A stretch of 64,000 nt of DNA from Warburgia ugandensis (Eukaryota > Streptophyta > Magnoliopsida > Canellales > Canellaceae). The stretch lies in contig CP141132.1 in NCBI GenBank assembly GCA_035236585.1, forward strand, positions 62,593,880-62,657,879, read 5' to 3'. Shown here in pieces: positions 24,488-39,500 of this stretch. The notes beneath the pieces were generated by a model. It saw nothing but the letters and a program-made list of their open reading frames with translations. It was not told the DNA's origin and did not search any database. Made by a program: the position numbers and the translations under genes. The first letter of the stretch is position 1; each line of letters starts with the position of its first letter.

Positions 24488-27400
24488 TGTAACAATGGAT
24501 TTTTTCAAAAAAAATTTAAATAATTTTGAAATAAAGCAGAATAATGGTTTTTTTAATTTCAAAACCTTCATCTTCAAATATCGGAACTCGTATTATAAAA
24601 CTTGATATAACCTAACATAAGTTCAAAGTAAAATAAAACCACTCAAGATCACTAGTTCACGCTCAAACAAAACCATTCAACCACATTCAACTTTAATAAA
24701 TAAAGTTAAATAAATGTATCAAAATCTCTCATACATGACAATTTAAACTAATAAAAATTTTCACATTATAATTAAGATTCCTCATACATTATAAATCTAC
24801 TTAACCAAAATATAAACTCAAATAAAGTACTCCAAAAGCTTTATCTCACTTACTAAAACCTTCAACTAAAAATATTGGTTATAAGGAGGTGAGTATGTGT
24901 TAAGAGTCCATATTGTATAAATTATCCGCATTTAACATGACTTTTGATGTATATTTTAAGATATTATTTAGAAATTTATATGAAAAATATATCATTTGAA
25001 ATTTTTATAATCTAATCATAATTTGATAAATTTTCAAATGATGAGCCAAGGTAAGTATGTGTAAAATTGAATGTTATATAATTGTAATTAGTTATTTTCT
25101 TTGTTTTGTAGGTGGTAGATCAAGATCCATGCAGTTAGGTCAAGCTAATCAACATCCTAGATCTTCGATTAAGCTTAGATTAAAATGGAGGGCTTAGATC
25201 AATCTAGATTATCTAGATCAAAATCAAGGACTCCAGTTCAATCCTCAAGCATCAAATCCAAACCATGAGCATAAGAGAATTAAGAATGATAAGAGTTTTT
25301 ATGTTTAATGATGGGAAGTGAAAATGATAAAGAGAGAGAAAATAGTTTTCTAATAGGAAACTAAGTTAAAATTAGGAAATTTAGTTGATTTAGAATTCTT
25401 TGGAGAAAAGGAAAGAGAATGGAGGAGGAAAAATTGAATTCAGACTGACTTTCCATCATCTATAAATACGAAAACAAAGATGGAGGGAAACAAAGCTTGA
25501 AATTTTGGAGAAAAATGGAGGTCAAATAAGATGAACAATGCACTCATAGGCTGGTGAATAGGGGTACTTTGTATGTCAATTCCTACTTCAATACATGGCA
25601 AAAATCTCTAAAATTTGGTTAATTGGATAGAAGGCATCAAGGAAAAGAAGACCAAGGCGTTTGATTTTCAATTTTCATTCTAAATATTGTAACTTGAATT
25701 GATTAAAGCTAGCTACTTGCTATTGTTTGCATGAATAGTAATAGTGAGTTACTTAAAGTTTTGCACCTTTAGTTTGGTTTATTTGATGAGTTTTTGAATG
25801 ATCTAATCATTTGCTTATTCTTTCATTTGAGTTAGAAAGAGTTTCATACAAACATTTTTTTGAAATTTAGTGGTCATATTTGTTTAATTTTACGAAATAA
25901 TCTTGAAAGGTACTATTGTATAAGTTGGTGAATAACCTATGTTTATGATTGAATATCTTAATTTCTATTATCTTGATTTGAAATCTAACCATAAAATTCA
26001 ATTTATTGATATCAAATTATTCTAGTTACCAAGTTTCATTGAAAAATTCTATAAGAAAGTAAAAAAAATCAGTGGAAATTTACTAAAATTTTCATGGATT
26101 CTGACTATTCGTGGATTGTAAACAAAGACCAGACTAATCATGGATTATGAACAAGGATAAGATAAGAACTTAGCTAGTGTCATAGACACGCGACCACACA
26201 TAACTTTCTCAGTTATTCGCTACTTTTTGAGTAATACTCTCTCACATATAGATGCAGTAAGAGGTGTTGCTCTGGTATTTTTATTTTAAAAAAAATTAAG
26301 AAAATTCATGAATAGAATCTGATGTGTGACACATTGGAGAATGTTATGAGTGATTTAAAATAATAATAAAAATCAATCCAAGCTATCCAAATCTCAAATT
26401 CTTTTCTTAGTCTAGATCATTAGATTTTAGAAAGATATGCATAATTAAGCTGTTGAATCCTTAATCAAAGACCTAAGGGATGGATTAATGAAGGTTGATG
26501 GACTTGACTATGAACATATTTGAAGAAATTTGTCATAATCATGCCAAGGAAGTATATTTTAATTGTTAATTCATTTAATCTACTATCTTTTTGGTTTAGA
26601 ATCTTTACACTTTTGATTAATGTTATAGATCTGGATCTTAGGTTTATTTTTATTTAATTTTTATTATTTTTTTATTTGTGGGTAATTAAATTTAATTTTA
26701 ACTCTATTTTCATTTAGTCGAGTCCTTGTGGGATCTACTCGTACTTGCATATGCTATATTACAATAGCTTGTGCACTTTTGAAAAACTATCAACAAATTT
26801 TTTTTGTCATTGTTGAGGACTCACAACAGAGTTTTCGTAAAATTTAATAAAAAAAATAAAAAATTTAAATTCAAAATTTTAGGAATTGCATCCATTTAGT
26901 ATTTTAGGCATTTTTAAGTGCATTTATAATTTTTTATTGCATAATCACTCTATTTCCTAAATTTGGTACTTATTGCTATTTTTATTTTCTAAGAAATTAG
27001 AAAAGAAGGAATTCAAGCAGGATCTCAATTAGGAAGTCAAGGGTGGACCATCATAACCTACAAGTGGAGGTAGCATGTAAATGATCCCACTATTGTATGA
27101 GAAGATCTTATCGAGGACCCCACTGTGAGAAATCCTAACTTCTTAAAATTCCTAGATTAGGGTTTGCATTATTAGAATAAATTTGCATTGTTTTATAGTA
27201 TAATTGCATATAGAAAGCGTATTTTATGTCTGTTGCATTTTAGAGTTTACATTAATTTATTATTTTTAATTGCATTTTAGGGCACTTTTATCACTTTATG
27301 GTGATTTATATGTTGATCAAACTTCCATGGAGTATGAAAATTAATTAGTAAGGGCACTCAATCCCACAAGATCAAGGGTGGATTTAATCACCATCTCTAA

Positions 27401-30400
27401 GCCCACCTAGGATAATCACTACAAGTGTGCAACCCAACCTTCCAAATTATTTTAAAATCAATTAGAAGAGACCTATAGAGGCCATCACATGCTCGTAGGA
27501 CCCCCTTGGAAGAATGGCCCCTGTCTAACTGACTACACTAGTATTTGAATGACTAGCTTTGCCAACACATTTTATGACTCAGACTACTTATGTCTAGCTA
27601 AGTAGGGTATGAAGTGATTTGTTAGATTAGGATCTAATTAATAAGCGATGAGACGTCTGAAAGAGGAGTATTAGATTAGGTAATCTAAAAGCTTTTTCCC
27701 CACACAAATTTAAGAAAATCAAAACATTTCAGCTTGTTAACCTTAGGGATTATTTGATTGTGTCCTTTGTTTGTACATCATTTAAACTTTTTTTTAGTTT
27801 AGTTTTCTTCAAAAAATAATAAAATAAAAAGCATGAGCAGCAGTTGCATTTAGAAAATAATCTAAAAATTGATCAAGGGGTAATCTACACCCTAACATTA
27901 ACAAAGATGATATTTCTCCATGGAGGAATAATCCCCTCTTTAATGATGATAATCCACCTCTTGTCATTAATAACAATGACACTTCCTCATGGATGAATAA
28001 TCCTTACTTTGATTTTGATAATCCTCCACCTTTATTTAATGATAATATACATTCAAGGAGGAATCATTCTCCACCACCTAAAAATAGGAGAAGGAATTAT
28101 AACAAGGAATGAGATCAAAATAGAGTATATGAGGATAATTGGCATACTCAAAATCTTCATGGAAGAACATTAAGAGACAATTTACAATCTAATTATACCA
28201 GCAGACTTCATGTATAATTTTACCTTAAAATGCTAGTATGATTGAATTAAATATGGGAGTAATTCAATTACTTTCCAATTTTTATGGGTTGGATAATGAG
28301 AGTCCTTACCTACATTTAAAAGAACTTGATGAAGTGTGTGTGATCCAACATACACAAAACATTGGATTAAATATGCTAAGACTCAAACTTTTGCCTTTTT
28401 CTTTAAAGGAAAAAAGCAAAGATGTGGTTTCATTCACTAAGCAGGTTTTATAATAACATGGCAAGAAAAGACTGGAAAGTTGTTGGAAAAGTTCTTTCCT
28501 ATACATAAGACAAATACTCTTAGCTTAAATATAATAAATTTTACCCAAATGGATAAAGAAACTTTCTATCAATACTAGGAAAGATTCAAGAAATTATTGC
28601 TAACTTGTCCACATCATGGATACAAACTTTGGCATATCATTAACTTCTTTTATGAAGGACTTAATTTTGATATGTGCCAATTTGTTGAATTAATGTGCAA
28701 GGGCAATTTATTAAATAAACAACCAGATGGTGCATAAGAATATTTGGAATGGCTGGCAAAGAAAGCACAAACCTACACTAACTTAGAAAGAATTGAACAT
28801 GCAGATATGCCCAAGTCCACCACTACATCTACTAGGGGAAGCATTTATGCCATGTCTAAAAAAGATAATATGAATCACAAAATATCATCCCTAGCTAGAA
28901 AAATAGATGACATGGAAATAGGGATCACTACCTTTCAAAAGGTTGACAGGTATGTGATATTTGGGAAAGTAATACATACCCCACTCAGGAATATTCCACC
29001 ATTCCTACATGATAGGATGCACTTTATGAACAAGCACATTCTTATGAGCAACCTTTTCCCACATCTTTAAAGATACATAATCCCAACTGGAGCCTACTTT
29101 TAATTGGAGAAATAGCTATTATGCCAATGTCTCACATATGGCCCAACATCAACCTTACCAACTTCCATAAGGACCACTTACTCTTGGACCCTATATGCCC
29201 CTACCCAAGAGTCAAGTAGAGGATAATTTTAATCAATTCATGCAATGCCAGGAGAAAAATTTACTCACTTAGAAGCCCAATTAAAAGAGAATACACAATT
29301 CGTGACTGAATTGAAGGGCATGATGTCTCAAATGTTACAGACCCATGAAAAAGGGCATTTTCCTACCTTGATAGATGTAAACCTTGAGGATATGTATGTG
29401 GTAGGTGAGACTAACTCTTAAAATTCAACCATGGAATAAACAAAGATATTTACTATTCTTCATAATGGTAAAATAATTGAGAAATTTGGCTCTAAAAAGG
29501 TTGAGATAGTACTGAAACCTATTAGAAAGAGAGATAATTTTATTGATAAGGAAAACATCTCACCCACTAAGGCACATGACATCCTTGCTTCATTTTCACA
29601 AAGGCTGCATCAAGCTCTCACAATTGTGTCTAATTATGAGAAGCAGCCTAAAGACATATTTGATACCTTGACCTATGATAAAATTCAAAATTCAAAATTG
29701 CAAGATGAATTCACTCACCTTTCCTTTTTAGAAGTCTGTCCATTTCATTTTGTATGGGACCCAAGGAAGTTTCGAACTCTATAAACTTTTTTCTTTGCAA
29801 AATTTTCATTTGTAATAATTATGTACCATAGTTTTTTTAGAACTTTCCTTTTCTACATCTCCCATTTTTTCATTTCTCAATGCATTATCATCAGCCTACT
29901 TTTTAAACAGTGAGGACAATTTTTCACTTAGGTTGGGGGTGTAGAATTCTAATGAATTCTAATCCTTTTGTAGTTTTTTCTCTATTTTTTCTCTATTTTA
30001 AAAATTAAATTTTTTTAAGTTTTTAAGTTAATTCCTCCATTGTGATAAGAATTAGAATTTTGTGAAGTATAGTTTAACTAACTTTAGCTTATTAATGGAA
30101 TCAAATATGATTAATGCATCATTTTACTAATTTTCTAAAGTATTCTATGAAAGCAAAGTCTCATATCACATTTATACACACCCTTGCATATACATAGTCT
30201 AAGTTGATAAGTAGATATAACTTAGATATCCTAAGAAATTTAGTAAAGACCTATAACCTAAGTGAGTTTTAGAGCCAATTAATTCTTTTGAGAGGTTATA
30301 AATGTTCCAAAATTTTCTTCAGTGTGCTTAAATTAAATTTGATCCCACTAACTCTTAAATTTGGCCAATTACCTGAATTAGAGTATTACCTTTAAAATTA

Positions 30401-33400
30401 TGAATGTTCATTGAATTTGATAGATTATAAGAAATGTAGAAAATGATTTAGGTCATCCATGTTGTTAACCTATAAATATAAAGCCTACAAAAAAAATATT
30501 TTTACTACTAGTTAGCCAATTTAAGCGTTTTCTTTTCTCACTAAAGACCTTTGCCCATATTAACCCAGTATAATATCAATTACCTATTTTCTTCAAAAGA
30601 CAAGTTATAGATGCATGAAGATATACTTTTTAGTTGCAATAAAGTGAGAAGTGAATATCAAGAAAAGACATATTCTTCAAAGAGATTTAGAAGTATTGAA
30701 AAGAAATTTGAAGAATGCAGAAAAATAAAAAAAGAATGTTCACTTTAGTGTAAAGTAAAGAAGAATTGTCAACTTTAGTAGAAGACCACTATATATTTTT
30801 GAAGAATTTTGAATACCCTTTATACCCTTGCTTTTGTACCCTGTCCTAAGCATACATTTCGTCCCACTTGAAAACCTATTGATTCTAGGAGAAATATAGT
30901 CTTGATGAGGATATGAAAAAATATGATTTAAAGAGTAATATTTCTAAGTATTCAAAGATAATGACATCTTATCCTTTTTAAAGGGATCAAAATTAAATTC
31001 CTTAGTAACTCCCATTCTTTCATGAGTATATGTGATATAAATTTGCTTTTATTGATTAGGCTTGCATATTTAAAAGAGAGCTATGATTTGAACCTTTTTC
31101 TAAGATTTTTATTTTTTAGTATATGTTATTAGTGAGGATTGAGGTCAAAACATATTTTGGATGGAGTTCAAAAGTTAAAAATCTGCTTAGATATAAGGAT
31201 TATTATACGTCTAGATTGTACACAAACTCATTATGAGATTTGAGCTTAGTTGGCATGTTTTAGCACATGGGTAGAGTTTTGAACTTTTCATTCATTTTTA
31301 ATAGTTTGCTAAAGTTGGTAGATTTATTGAAGATAATCTCTGAAGAAAAAGTGAAAATTGACTTGAAAATAATTTTTAAAATTTTGTGGGTATATTCACT
31401 ACAAACCCTCACGAGGCTTAACTCATCTACTTGGGATAACCTAGGAGTTTAAGGGCTTATTACATATGTTAAATGCAATCGTCAGTACCTATGAAAGTGG
31501 CAATTTGTATCAATTTTATAATTTGATTTTTCACATGTTTTGCTCGGGGCTAGCAAAATGCTAGTTGAGGTTTTTATGAAATTTATATGAAAAATATATC
31601 ATTTGAAAATTTTATAATCTAACAGTAAATTGGTAAATTTTCAAGGTTAGATGATGATTCAAGGTAAGTATGTATAAAATTGAATGTTGTATAATACTAA
31701 TTACATTATTTTCTTTATTTTGTAGGTGGTAGATCAAGATCCATGCAGTTAGATCAAGCCGATCAACATCTTAAATCTCCAATCAAGCTTAGATTAAAAT
31801 GGACGGCTTAAATCAATCCAGATTATCGAGATCAAAATCAAGGACTCCAGTTCAATCCTCAAGAATCAAATCCAGATCATGATCACAAAAGAATTAAGAA
31901 TGCTAAGGGATTTTATGTTTAATGATAGAAAGTGAAAAGGATGAAGAGAGAGGAAATAGTTTCTTAATAGGAAACTAAGCTAAAATTAAGAAATTTAGTT
32001 GATTTAGAATTCTTTGGAGAAAAGGAAAGAGAATGGAGGAGAAAATTACTAAAAATTGAATTCAAACTGACTTTCTATCATCTATAAATACCAGATTGAA
32101 GATGGAGCTAAAAAAAAGATTGAAAATTCAAAGAAAAATATAGGTTAAAGAAGATGAATAGTGCACACATAGGCTGGTGAATAGGGGTACTTTGCATGCC
32201 AGTTTCTACTTTGATACTTGACAAAAATACCTAAAATTTAGTTCTTTGGATGGAAGGAATCAAGGAGAAGAAGACCCAGGAGTTTGACTTTTAATTTTCA
32301 TTCCAAATATTGTAACTTGAAATGATCAAAGTTAGCTACTTGCTACTGTTTGCATGAATTGTCATAGTGAGTTACTTAAAGTTTCCCATCTATAGTTTGG
32401 TTTATTTGATGAGATTTTGAATGATCCAACCCTTTTCTTATACTTTTATTTGAGTTAAAAAGAGTTTCATACAAAATTTTTTTTTTTTTGAAATTTAGTG
32501 GTCAGATTTGTTTAATTTTATGAAATAATCTTAAAAGGTACTATTGTATAGGCTTGTGAATATCCTATATTTATGATTGAATATCTTTAAAAAAATTTAT
32601 CTTGATTTGAAATCTAACCTTACATTTGAATTTATTGATATCTAATTATTCTAAGTACCAAGTTTCATTAAAAAATTCTATAAAAAAGTAGAAGAAATCA
32701 GTAGCCAAAGTTAGTGTAATCTCCTTGGATTATGACTATTCATGGATTGTAAACAGAGACTAGACTAATCATGGATAGTGAATAGGGATAAGATAAGTGC
32801 TTAGCTAGTGTCACACCTGTGCGATTATGCATGATTGTCTTAGTTATTCACTGCTTTTTAGTAACACTCTCTCACTTGCAAATGTAGTAAGAGGTGTTAC
32901 TTTGGTATTTTAATTTGAAAAAATTAAAACAATCTATGAATAGGATCTAATGCATGATACATTAGAGAATGTAATGAGTGATCTAAAAATATAAAAAAAA
33001 TGTAAGCAGTCCAAATCTTAAATTCTTTTCTTAGTCTAGATCATCAGATTTTTAAAAGATTTGCTAAATCCAGCCATTGAATCTTCAATCAAGGATGTAA
33101 GGGATGGATTAATGAAGGTTGATGGACTTGGATGTGGTCAGATTTGAAAAAATTTGCCATGATCAAGCTAGGAAAGTAGATTTTAGTTGTTAATTCATTT
33201 AATTTATTTTTCTTTAATTCAAAATTTTTATACTTTAGATTAATGTAATATATTTGAATCCTGGGTTTATTTTTATTTAATTTTTATTATTTCTTTCAAT
33301 TAGTGGTAATTAAATTTTGTTTAAACTCCATTTCCATTCAATTGAGTCCCCATGGGATCGAGTCGTACTTATACAAGCTATACTACAATAACCTGTGCAC

Positions 33401-36400
33401 TTACAAAAAAATAAAATCAACATTATGATCACTCAATGAGAACAACTAAGTTAGAAAAAACCAAGGCAAATCGTGCAAAATCGATATGCATAGAATACAT
33501 TGGTCAAATGCTTGGATAGAAATTATCGATATTATAATCATCAACACTAACCAAAATATGTTTGAAACATATACGACTAATCAGAATCATATCAAAGTAA
33601 ACAAAATAGAAATCTACCAAGAGAGTCATATCAAAATACTAATAAAGTGGCCATATTAGAATACTATCGAAGTAGTCATATTTGCTAAAGTAGACACATT
33701 AAAAATGGTCATTAACCCTTGAGGATAACCGACATGCTTACATGTCCATATACATAATACATAGCACATACAAAACAGAAAAGTCAACCAATAAACAGAA
33801 GGCCAAAACTATGCATCAGAAGTCGTACCAGGATATCGCAAGTACTACACAACATCCATGGAAGATGGAGGATTAGAACAAAATGGTTTGAGCATCACAC
33901 GTTCTACTCTCACCTAGAAATTATGATCTCTATGAGTAGGTCTCTAACATAAATAGAGAACTAGGGGCCACTCTAGCCTCTTGCATAACGGCACAGTTTT
34001 TAAACGACACCTTATTGATGACTTCTAAACAAAACTAGGCAAATCAAATGAAATATACAGACATACTGAAATTAAAAATAATAATAATAATAGATTTCCA
34101 AAATGATGAACCATCATTTACAAATCTGTTTGATAATACAACATTCTCTTTCATGCCAAATGGCAAATGCATACATAGTATGTAAGTGTCAAACTAGGAC
34201 ACTACATGAGTATTAAACTCATCTTCCTATACATTTTTACTACAGTATCACTTACTAAAATATCGAAAATGAATACATGTTATCTTACTTAAAAAGTTAT
34301 TAATTACCTTAATCTATTTCACATTTTCTCATAAATCACATGTATATCAAAACCCCATGTACTTTTACCAAAACAACACTACTTTTAAAGGAGTTTTAGT
34401 TAATGCATGTGTTCAAAGTACTTACAAATCTAGAACTTAAGTATTGTCAAACCGTTACATATTTTACATTTAATTTATAGTATAAACATGTTAACTTATC
34501 TTCAATAAGAATAATTATCATAATTGGTTATATAGCTAAACTGATAATAAATTTGCTAAAACTGAAATACTTTGGTAACTATCATGGATTGCATTCTTTT
34601 TTAGGTTTTAACATGTTGGAGTTACTTAATAATAATCACTTACATTTTTTTAAACCACAAATTGATAACATGAGTAATGAATTTATATCCAGAATTTTAT
34701 ATGTGCAAACATATGGTTTTCATTGACAAAATTATAATGATTAAAATGGCACAATGCTGTTGAAAGAGTAGCATCTATGCATATAGCCACTATCACACTT
34801 TTATGCTATTTTATTAAGTCTATGAGAAGTTTTATTAGTTAAATATTTTTACATTTAGGACTATCTTATAAGTAAATGGTAATTGTAACATGCATAAGTT
34901 ATTGGATTATTTTCTATTACAAAAACTTGAAATTTATAATCATGTGAACTACATAAGGTTATCATGTCTTTAAAAGACCATAACTCACACTATATTTATA
35001 CTTTTACTCTAGTTTATTTTATTGTTTGGACATGAATAACTTATCTTTTATTTTATATTTATGCTGTACAAAACTATGATAATCCAAGTTGTAGATTATA
35101 TACATAAGGTCACTTTACTCTCCTATCGTAGTCTTTAACTATTGAGATTAAAACATTCAAGTAATTGTAATAACTATGAGACAATATTTAACTTGTAATG
35201 TTATTTTGGAACAACTTTCCACATTTAAGCATATATTTGATTATGAATAAGGTCACTTAACTTGTAAGTGGTTTCTTGCAACAATATTCAAATTAGAAAT
35301 ATAACATGTAATCCATGTGCTTATACAATCATGTGATAATAACTATGTACCATGCCTTGGTAATTAAATGGCATACAATGATAACCATATGATCAAATAT
35401 AATATTCCTTCACAAAATGAACTAGAAATATAAAAAAATTCATAGATCTATGTATGTAGTTCTGCATTAAAATCATATCTTCATTCATAGATTAAATTAC
35501 TTCTAATCCAGTTAAGTTTAAACCCCCTACCTTAAATGCTATCCCACATTGAATATTTCTTGGAAATACACATCTATGGTTTGCTACACACCTTGATCCA
35601 ACCCGTGTGATATTTTCTCCAAAAGAAAACAAAACTCATTAGTAAACTCTCTGGATCTATACCATACTAACAACTAAACTATTGGGAAATGCCACATGAA
35701 TCTTCAAACATCTCCTCTTCTTTCTTCTTCTTCTTCTTTTCTCTCTACCTTTCCTTCTATTTCTCACATATCTCTTCTCTTCTTGAATAGTTCAAAGGCA
35801 CCACTTTCTAGCCTTTGAGTTATCTTTGTTTTTTCTTTCCATAACTAAATTTTCAAAAATTTTATTCAAAACAATGTAATGTTTTCTCTTTCTATTGCTC
35901 TTTTAGATTTTTGCATGGAACAACACACTACTTCATATGTAATTTCCTTTTCAGAATGGTCTAAAACATCATCTAATAACCTCTATTGTTAAATGTAACA
36001 CCATGTGACTACATCTCATTGTGCCACATGTGCATACTTGATTCTCTTCTCAATTCTCAGCATTTCTAGTCCTTGGATGATCATCCAATGGCTCGTATTT
36101 TTCCAACAGTTTTCTTGCTTTAATTCTATGTGTTATCACTATTCCATTAAAAGGATATCAATTGTGTGACTTGAAGTCTAGTATCCCTCTAACAGAGTTG
36201 ACTTGAAGTCTAGTCAATTTTCAAGCTTTATCGTTTTAATGTTTCATTATCTCCTTAATTGTAACTATCACGCTTATAATTTAAAGTATATTTAACTAAT
36301 TAAGTTAACCAAAGGCTTTCTGGCCTTTTCTCACATGCTCCTACACCAATATATTAAACAATTGACTTATTCAATGTAAAATAATGAGAAATAATACTTT

Positions 36401-36427
36401 TTATTTCTAAGAAATGTGGCCATTATA
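24488..36427 (-). mobile_element. Reverse-strand solo LTR holding a nested Athila-type element
   Basis: The ends read TGTAACAATGG and CCATTATA, with flanks GAAGT (24483-24487) and AAAGT (36428-36432), a 5-base target duplication with one difference. LINE wording continues across it. Leaving out the Athila-type insert (24898-33427), about 3.4 kb of this LTR remains, 24488-24897 and 33428-36427. The end at 36427, reverse-complemented, resembles the start of the solo LTR at 18432. No gag or pol wording belongs to it. Confidence 0.65.
24898..33422 (+). mobile_element. Athila-type Ty3/gypsy element, gag only, broken
   Basis: A pair of direct LTRs, 24898-26795 and about 31571-33422, ends in ATCAACA. 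The flanks are GTATG and TTATG, a 5-base target duplication with one difference. The interior begins TTTTTTTTGTCATTGTTGAGG, a decayed form of the GGCGCCGTTGCCGGGGA-type wording after Athila primer sites. It holds a gag-like region (about 27850-29780), with FYGLDNESPYLHLKELDEVC, LRLKLLPFSLKEKSKDV and CPHHG wording of the Athila gag. No pol was found in the 4.8 kb interior, so the copy could not move on its own. Gag is broken in several places. By eye the LTRs differ at about one base in ten over a 300-base stretch, so the insertion is old (millions of years). Confidence 0.85.
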
Positions 36428-36568
36428 AAAGTGGTGAGAGAAGATTTAAAAACATTTGTACTAAATGAGGCTATGTCACTTGATAGAAAAGAAAGGAGGA
36501 ATAAGATTCATATAGCCAACTCCTAATTGAGAGAAAGATTTGATGATGATGATTTTCATGAGTTTAAG

Positions 36569-39500
36569 TGTAACAATCCTAATTTTTAATTTTATTTCAT
36601 GCATTTTATCACATTCTTTAATTGATATAGAATGAGGAATTTATTTATGTTGAAATTGATTTTTGTGGAAATGAATTTTTCTAAAACTCAAAATTTGACT
36701 TTGAAACATTAACATTCCAAAATATCATAACGAGAGCTTTTCAATCATAGTACAAATGCTCAAAATGGAGATCAAGGACCTAAAAACCCCAAAATTTTAC
36801 TAATGGAATAATTGGCCAAAATTGATAGTGACACTCCCTCCACTTAACCCCAACCGAGGAGCTCAATAGGTGAGACAAATTCAACCCACCACATGAAACT
36901 TAACTCAAGTCATAGGATCTAGTTAAAGACAATGAAGAAGGGAGGGAGGAGTATGGTTGACGAACCCTCCCCCTTTCGATCTCCCCCTCTTCTCTCACTT
37001 CCCTCCCTTGATTAGATCTCCTGCTCTTCTCTCACTCTCCCCCCTCAATTTGATCTCCCCCATCTCTTTGGCTCCAATAGGGAAGTTGATGAGAATGCTT
37101 TGAGGTGCTAACACCAATAGGAAATCAACCTAGAACTTCCCATTCTCCCTAGCAATGAGGGGATTTTCTATTTTTTGCCTGGTCTAGACAGAGAACTCGA
37201 CTTTCAACAATGGCAACCACATGACACCTGGACTTTGTGCCCCACCCAAAGATATCACCCTACTAAACCCCACCAATAATTTGAAATGGTAAGTGTTAGG
37301 TGGTCATAATCATGAAAGATAGGTGAGAAACATTTTATGACTCATTTGAATTTGGCTGGAAACCAACACACTTAGAGATTTTGTGACTATCTGGTGCCAA
37401 CCAAGTTCTTTGGTGATGATCAAGAACTAAAAGGCATTGAAGAGGTAGGATTCACCCCATTCTTCTTCGTTTTTCCCTAATTCATTGTTAATAAGTGTAG
37501 ATACAGCCTTTCCTAACATCATTCCTGATTTTACTACAATTTCTATATGGGATTAAGGTCGCCAGCAATGGCAGAAATTTGGCCATCTTCTCCAGCGACA
37601 TTGACCATCACTACAAGGTCAATGTGTTGAAAGTTATATATTTGGATTTGTGTCCCCCCAATCTATGCAACATCACTAATCAAAGTTGAATTAGAGGTCG
37701 TCTGATTGTTCAAACACCATATATGATACCAATCTGAGTCTGTGACAAGAAATCCATTAGTTCTGACCATTCAAAACTATATTAGATTATTGATCCATGT
37801 TTAGAAATACTAATATGCACCTTAGTATTCTCTAATTGTGTGGATCAGTGACTCCAAAAGCAAGTGATGATTTGGGCAATTGATTGAAAACTAAAGGTCC
37901 AAATCCGTATGCTTAGTAAACAATTTGTAGTTATCTTGCCAATATGTGATTGAAATCTTCAATTTGTGAACCCAATCCATGATTAGAGTGATAGATCGGC
38001 ACTTTTCTAATCCCCCATGTGCCAATCTATGGCTAAGACAATGTGATCAGTAGAGATATAATTTCACCATGGGTGGATCCATCATTAGGAAGAATAAGAT
38101 TAGAAATCTATTGATATAATAGTTAGAAAATATATTTCTCTTTTATTTGTCGATTCATGATTCACTATTGGTGAAAAATCTAGAATATCAATAAGTTGTT
38201 TATGTTGAGTTAACCTATAAATTGAGTTAAACAAAGGACGCGTGCAAACTAAGAATAGTGTCAAAAGAGTTAGGTGGAATTAAGATTACCAAGTCTTTGG
38301 CAAAATGATTTAACACCTATGATGATTTTATTTGAAAATTTACTATGCAATCTAAGATTTGCTTTATGATGTTGAAACTATTTACAAAACTATTCAAATT
38401 GTAATGTTAGTTTTGAAATGCAAAGATATGTTTAAAAAATATGACCTAAGTTCTATGTCATCTCTGGAAGTTTGACATGTAATCATGTTTAGCCACATGA
38501 ACTGTATTTCAACTAATGAACTACATTTGTATACGTTGTCAAATATTGATTTGCTATTTATATTTTGTTTATGATTTAAATTGACTAAGAAACCATTCTT
38601 TGTAGCATTGCCATTTGGTTTTTGAATATGGCTTGAGTATTACTACTCACGTGTTTTCGATCACTAAATTAAAAAAAATCTAGGTGATGTGGTATCTGCT
38701 TTTATGATAAGTGAGTATTAGAATGTCTTAAGAGTTCATGTTTTATACAAGTAGATGGTAATGAGCTTGGTGACAGCTATTCAAGGAGATACAAGTTGGC
38801 CTTGTCTTTGAAACTGATATGATATGAGATACCGTTCATCCATTAAAGGATTGTTTTTTGGTAGCTAATCATGGTTGGCTTAACTTTACACATCTTTAGT
38901 CCCTATGAGGATGCAATGGAAAGTTCCTCTAGTATTGGCGGGCACCCAACTTGTTCTGGATTGGTAGGTTGATGAGCATAATTTGTTTTGAGATTTTTTA
39001 TTATAGAAGTTAATTCTAAATGAACCTATTTTGATTTACGATTGTATGAGACAATCAAGGGACCCTATAAGATAGGGTAGCCTCAATGATGATGAGATTT
39101 TACTATTACTTAAGTCTTTTATGAGCTTTTGACTCTTTGAATGCATTGCGTTCTTTGGAATGGTTTTACAACCTACATGGATTTGTATTATCATTGATGC
39201 CTTGCAAATTTTATATTGATGTTGTACATGAATAACTTAAACCTAGACAAAATTATATTATAATGACGTGCTTCAGAAGCTTACGTCTCTACAAATACAT
39301 CTTATTTTGCTAGAGCTAATATTGCACATAGCATGATTTTTCTTTGGTGTAGACGCATTTTAGTTTTGTACTATTATATGTGATTTGATTTCTTCCTAGA
39401 TTGGATGTAAGATTTATGAGGCTATGACTCTATAGATGCATTCTTAAATTGTAAAATAATAATTATTATTATCATTTTTACTTCTAAATGCATCTTGTTC

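Larger units (their letters stand above)
23712..36563 (+). mobile_element. Second RTE LINE, 5'-truncated, split by a nested insert
   Basis: Pieces lie at 23712-24487 and 36433-36563, directly behind the GATGAT tail of the first LINE. The copy starts in the reverse transcriptase ([20 protein letters not shown]), lacks a middle part of that domain, and then gives LELKEKFYRMAIKPTMLSGS, MRMLRWMIYKTRKDRIRNKN and MARGRPKKT up to 24487. The frame continues VVREDLKTFVLNEAMSLDRK from 36431 and ends with a TTTGATGATGATGATT tail. It has stops and frameshifts and is inactive. RTE copies are typically 5'-truncated, as here. Confidence 0.88.
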
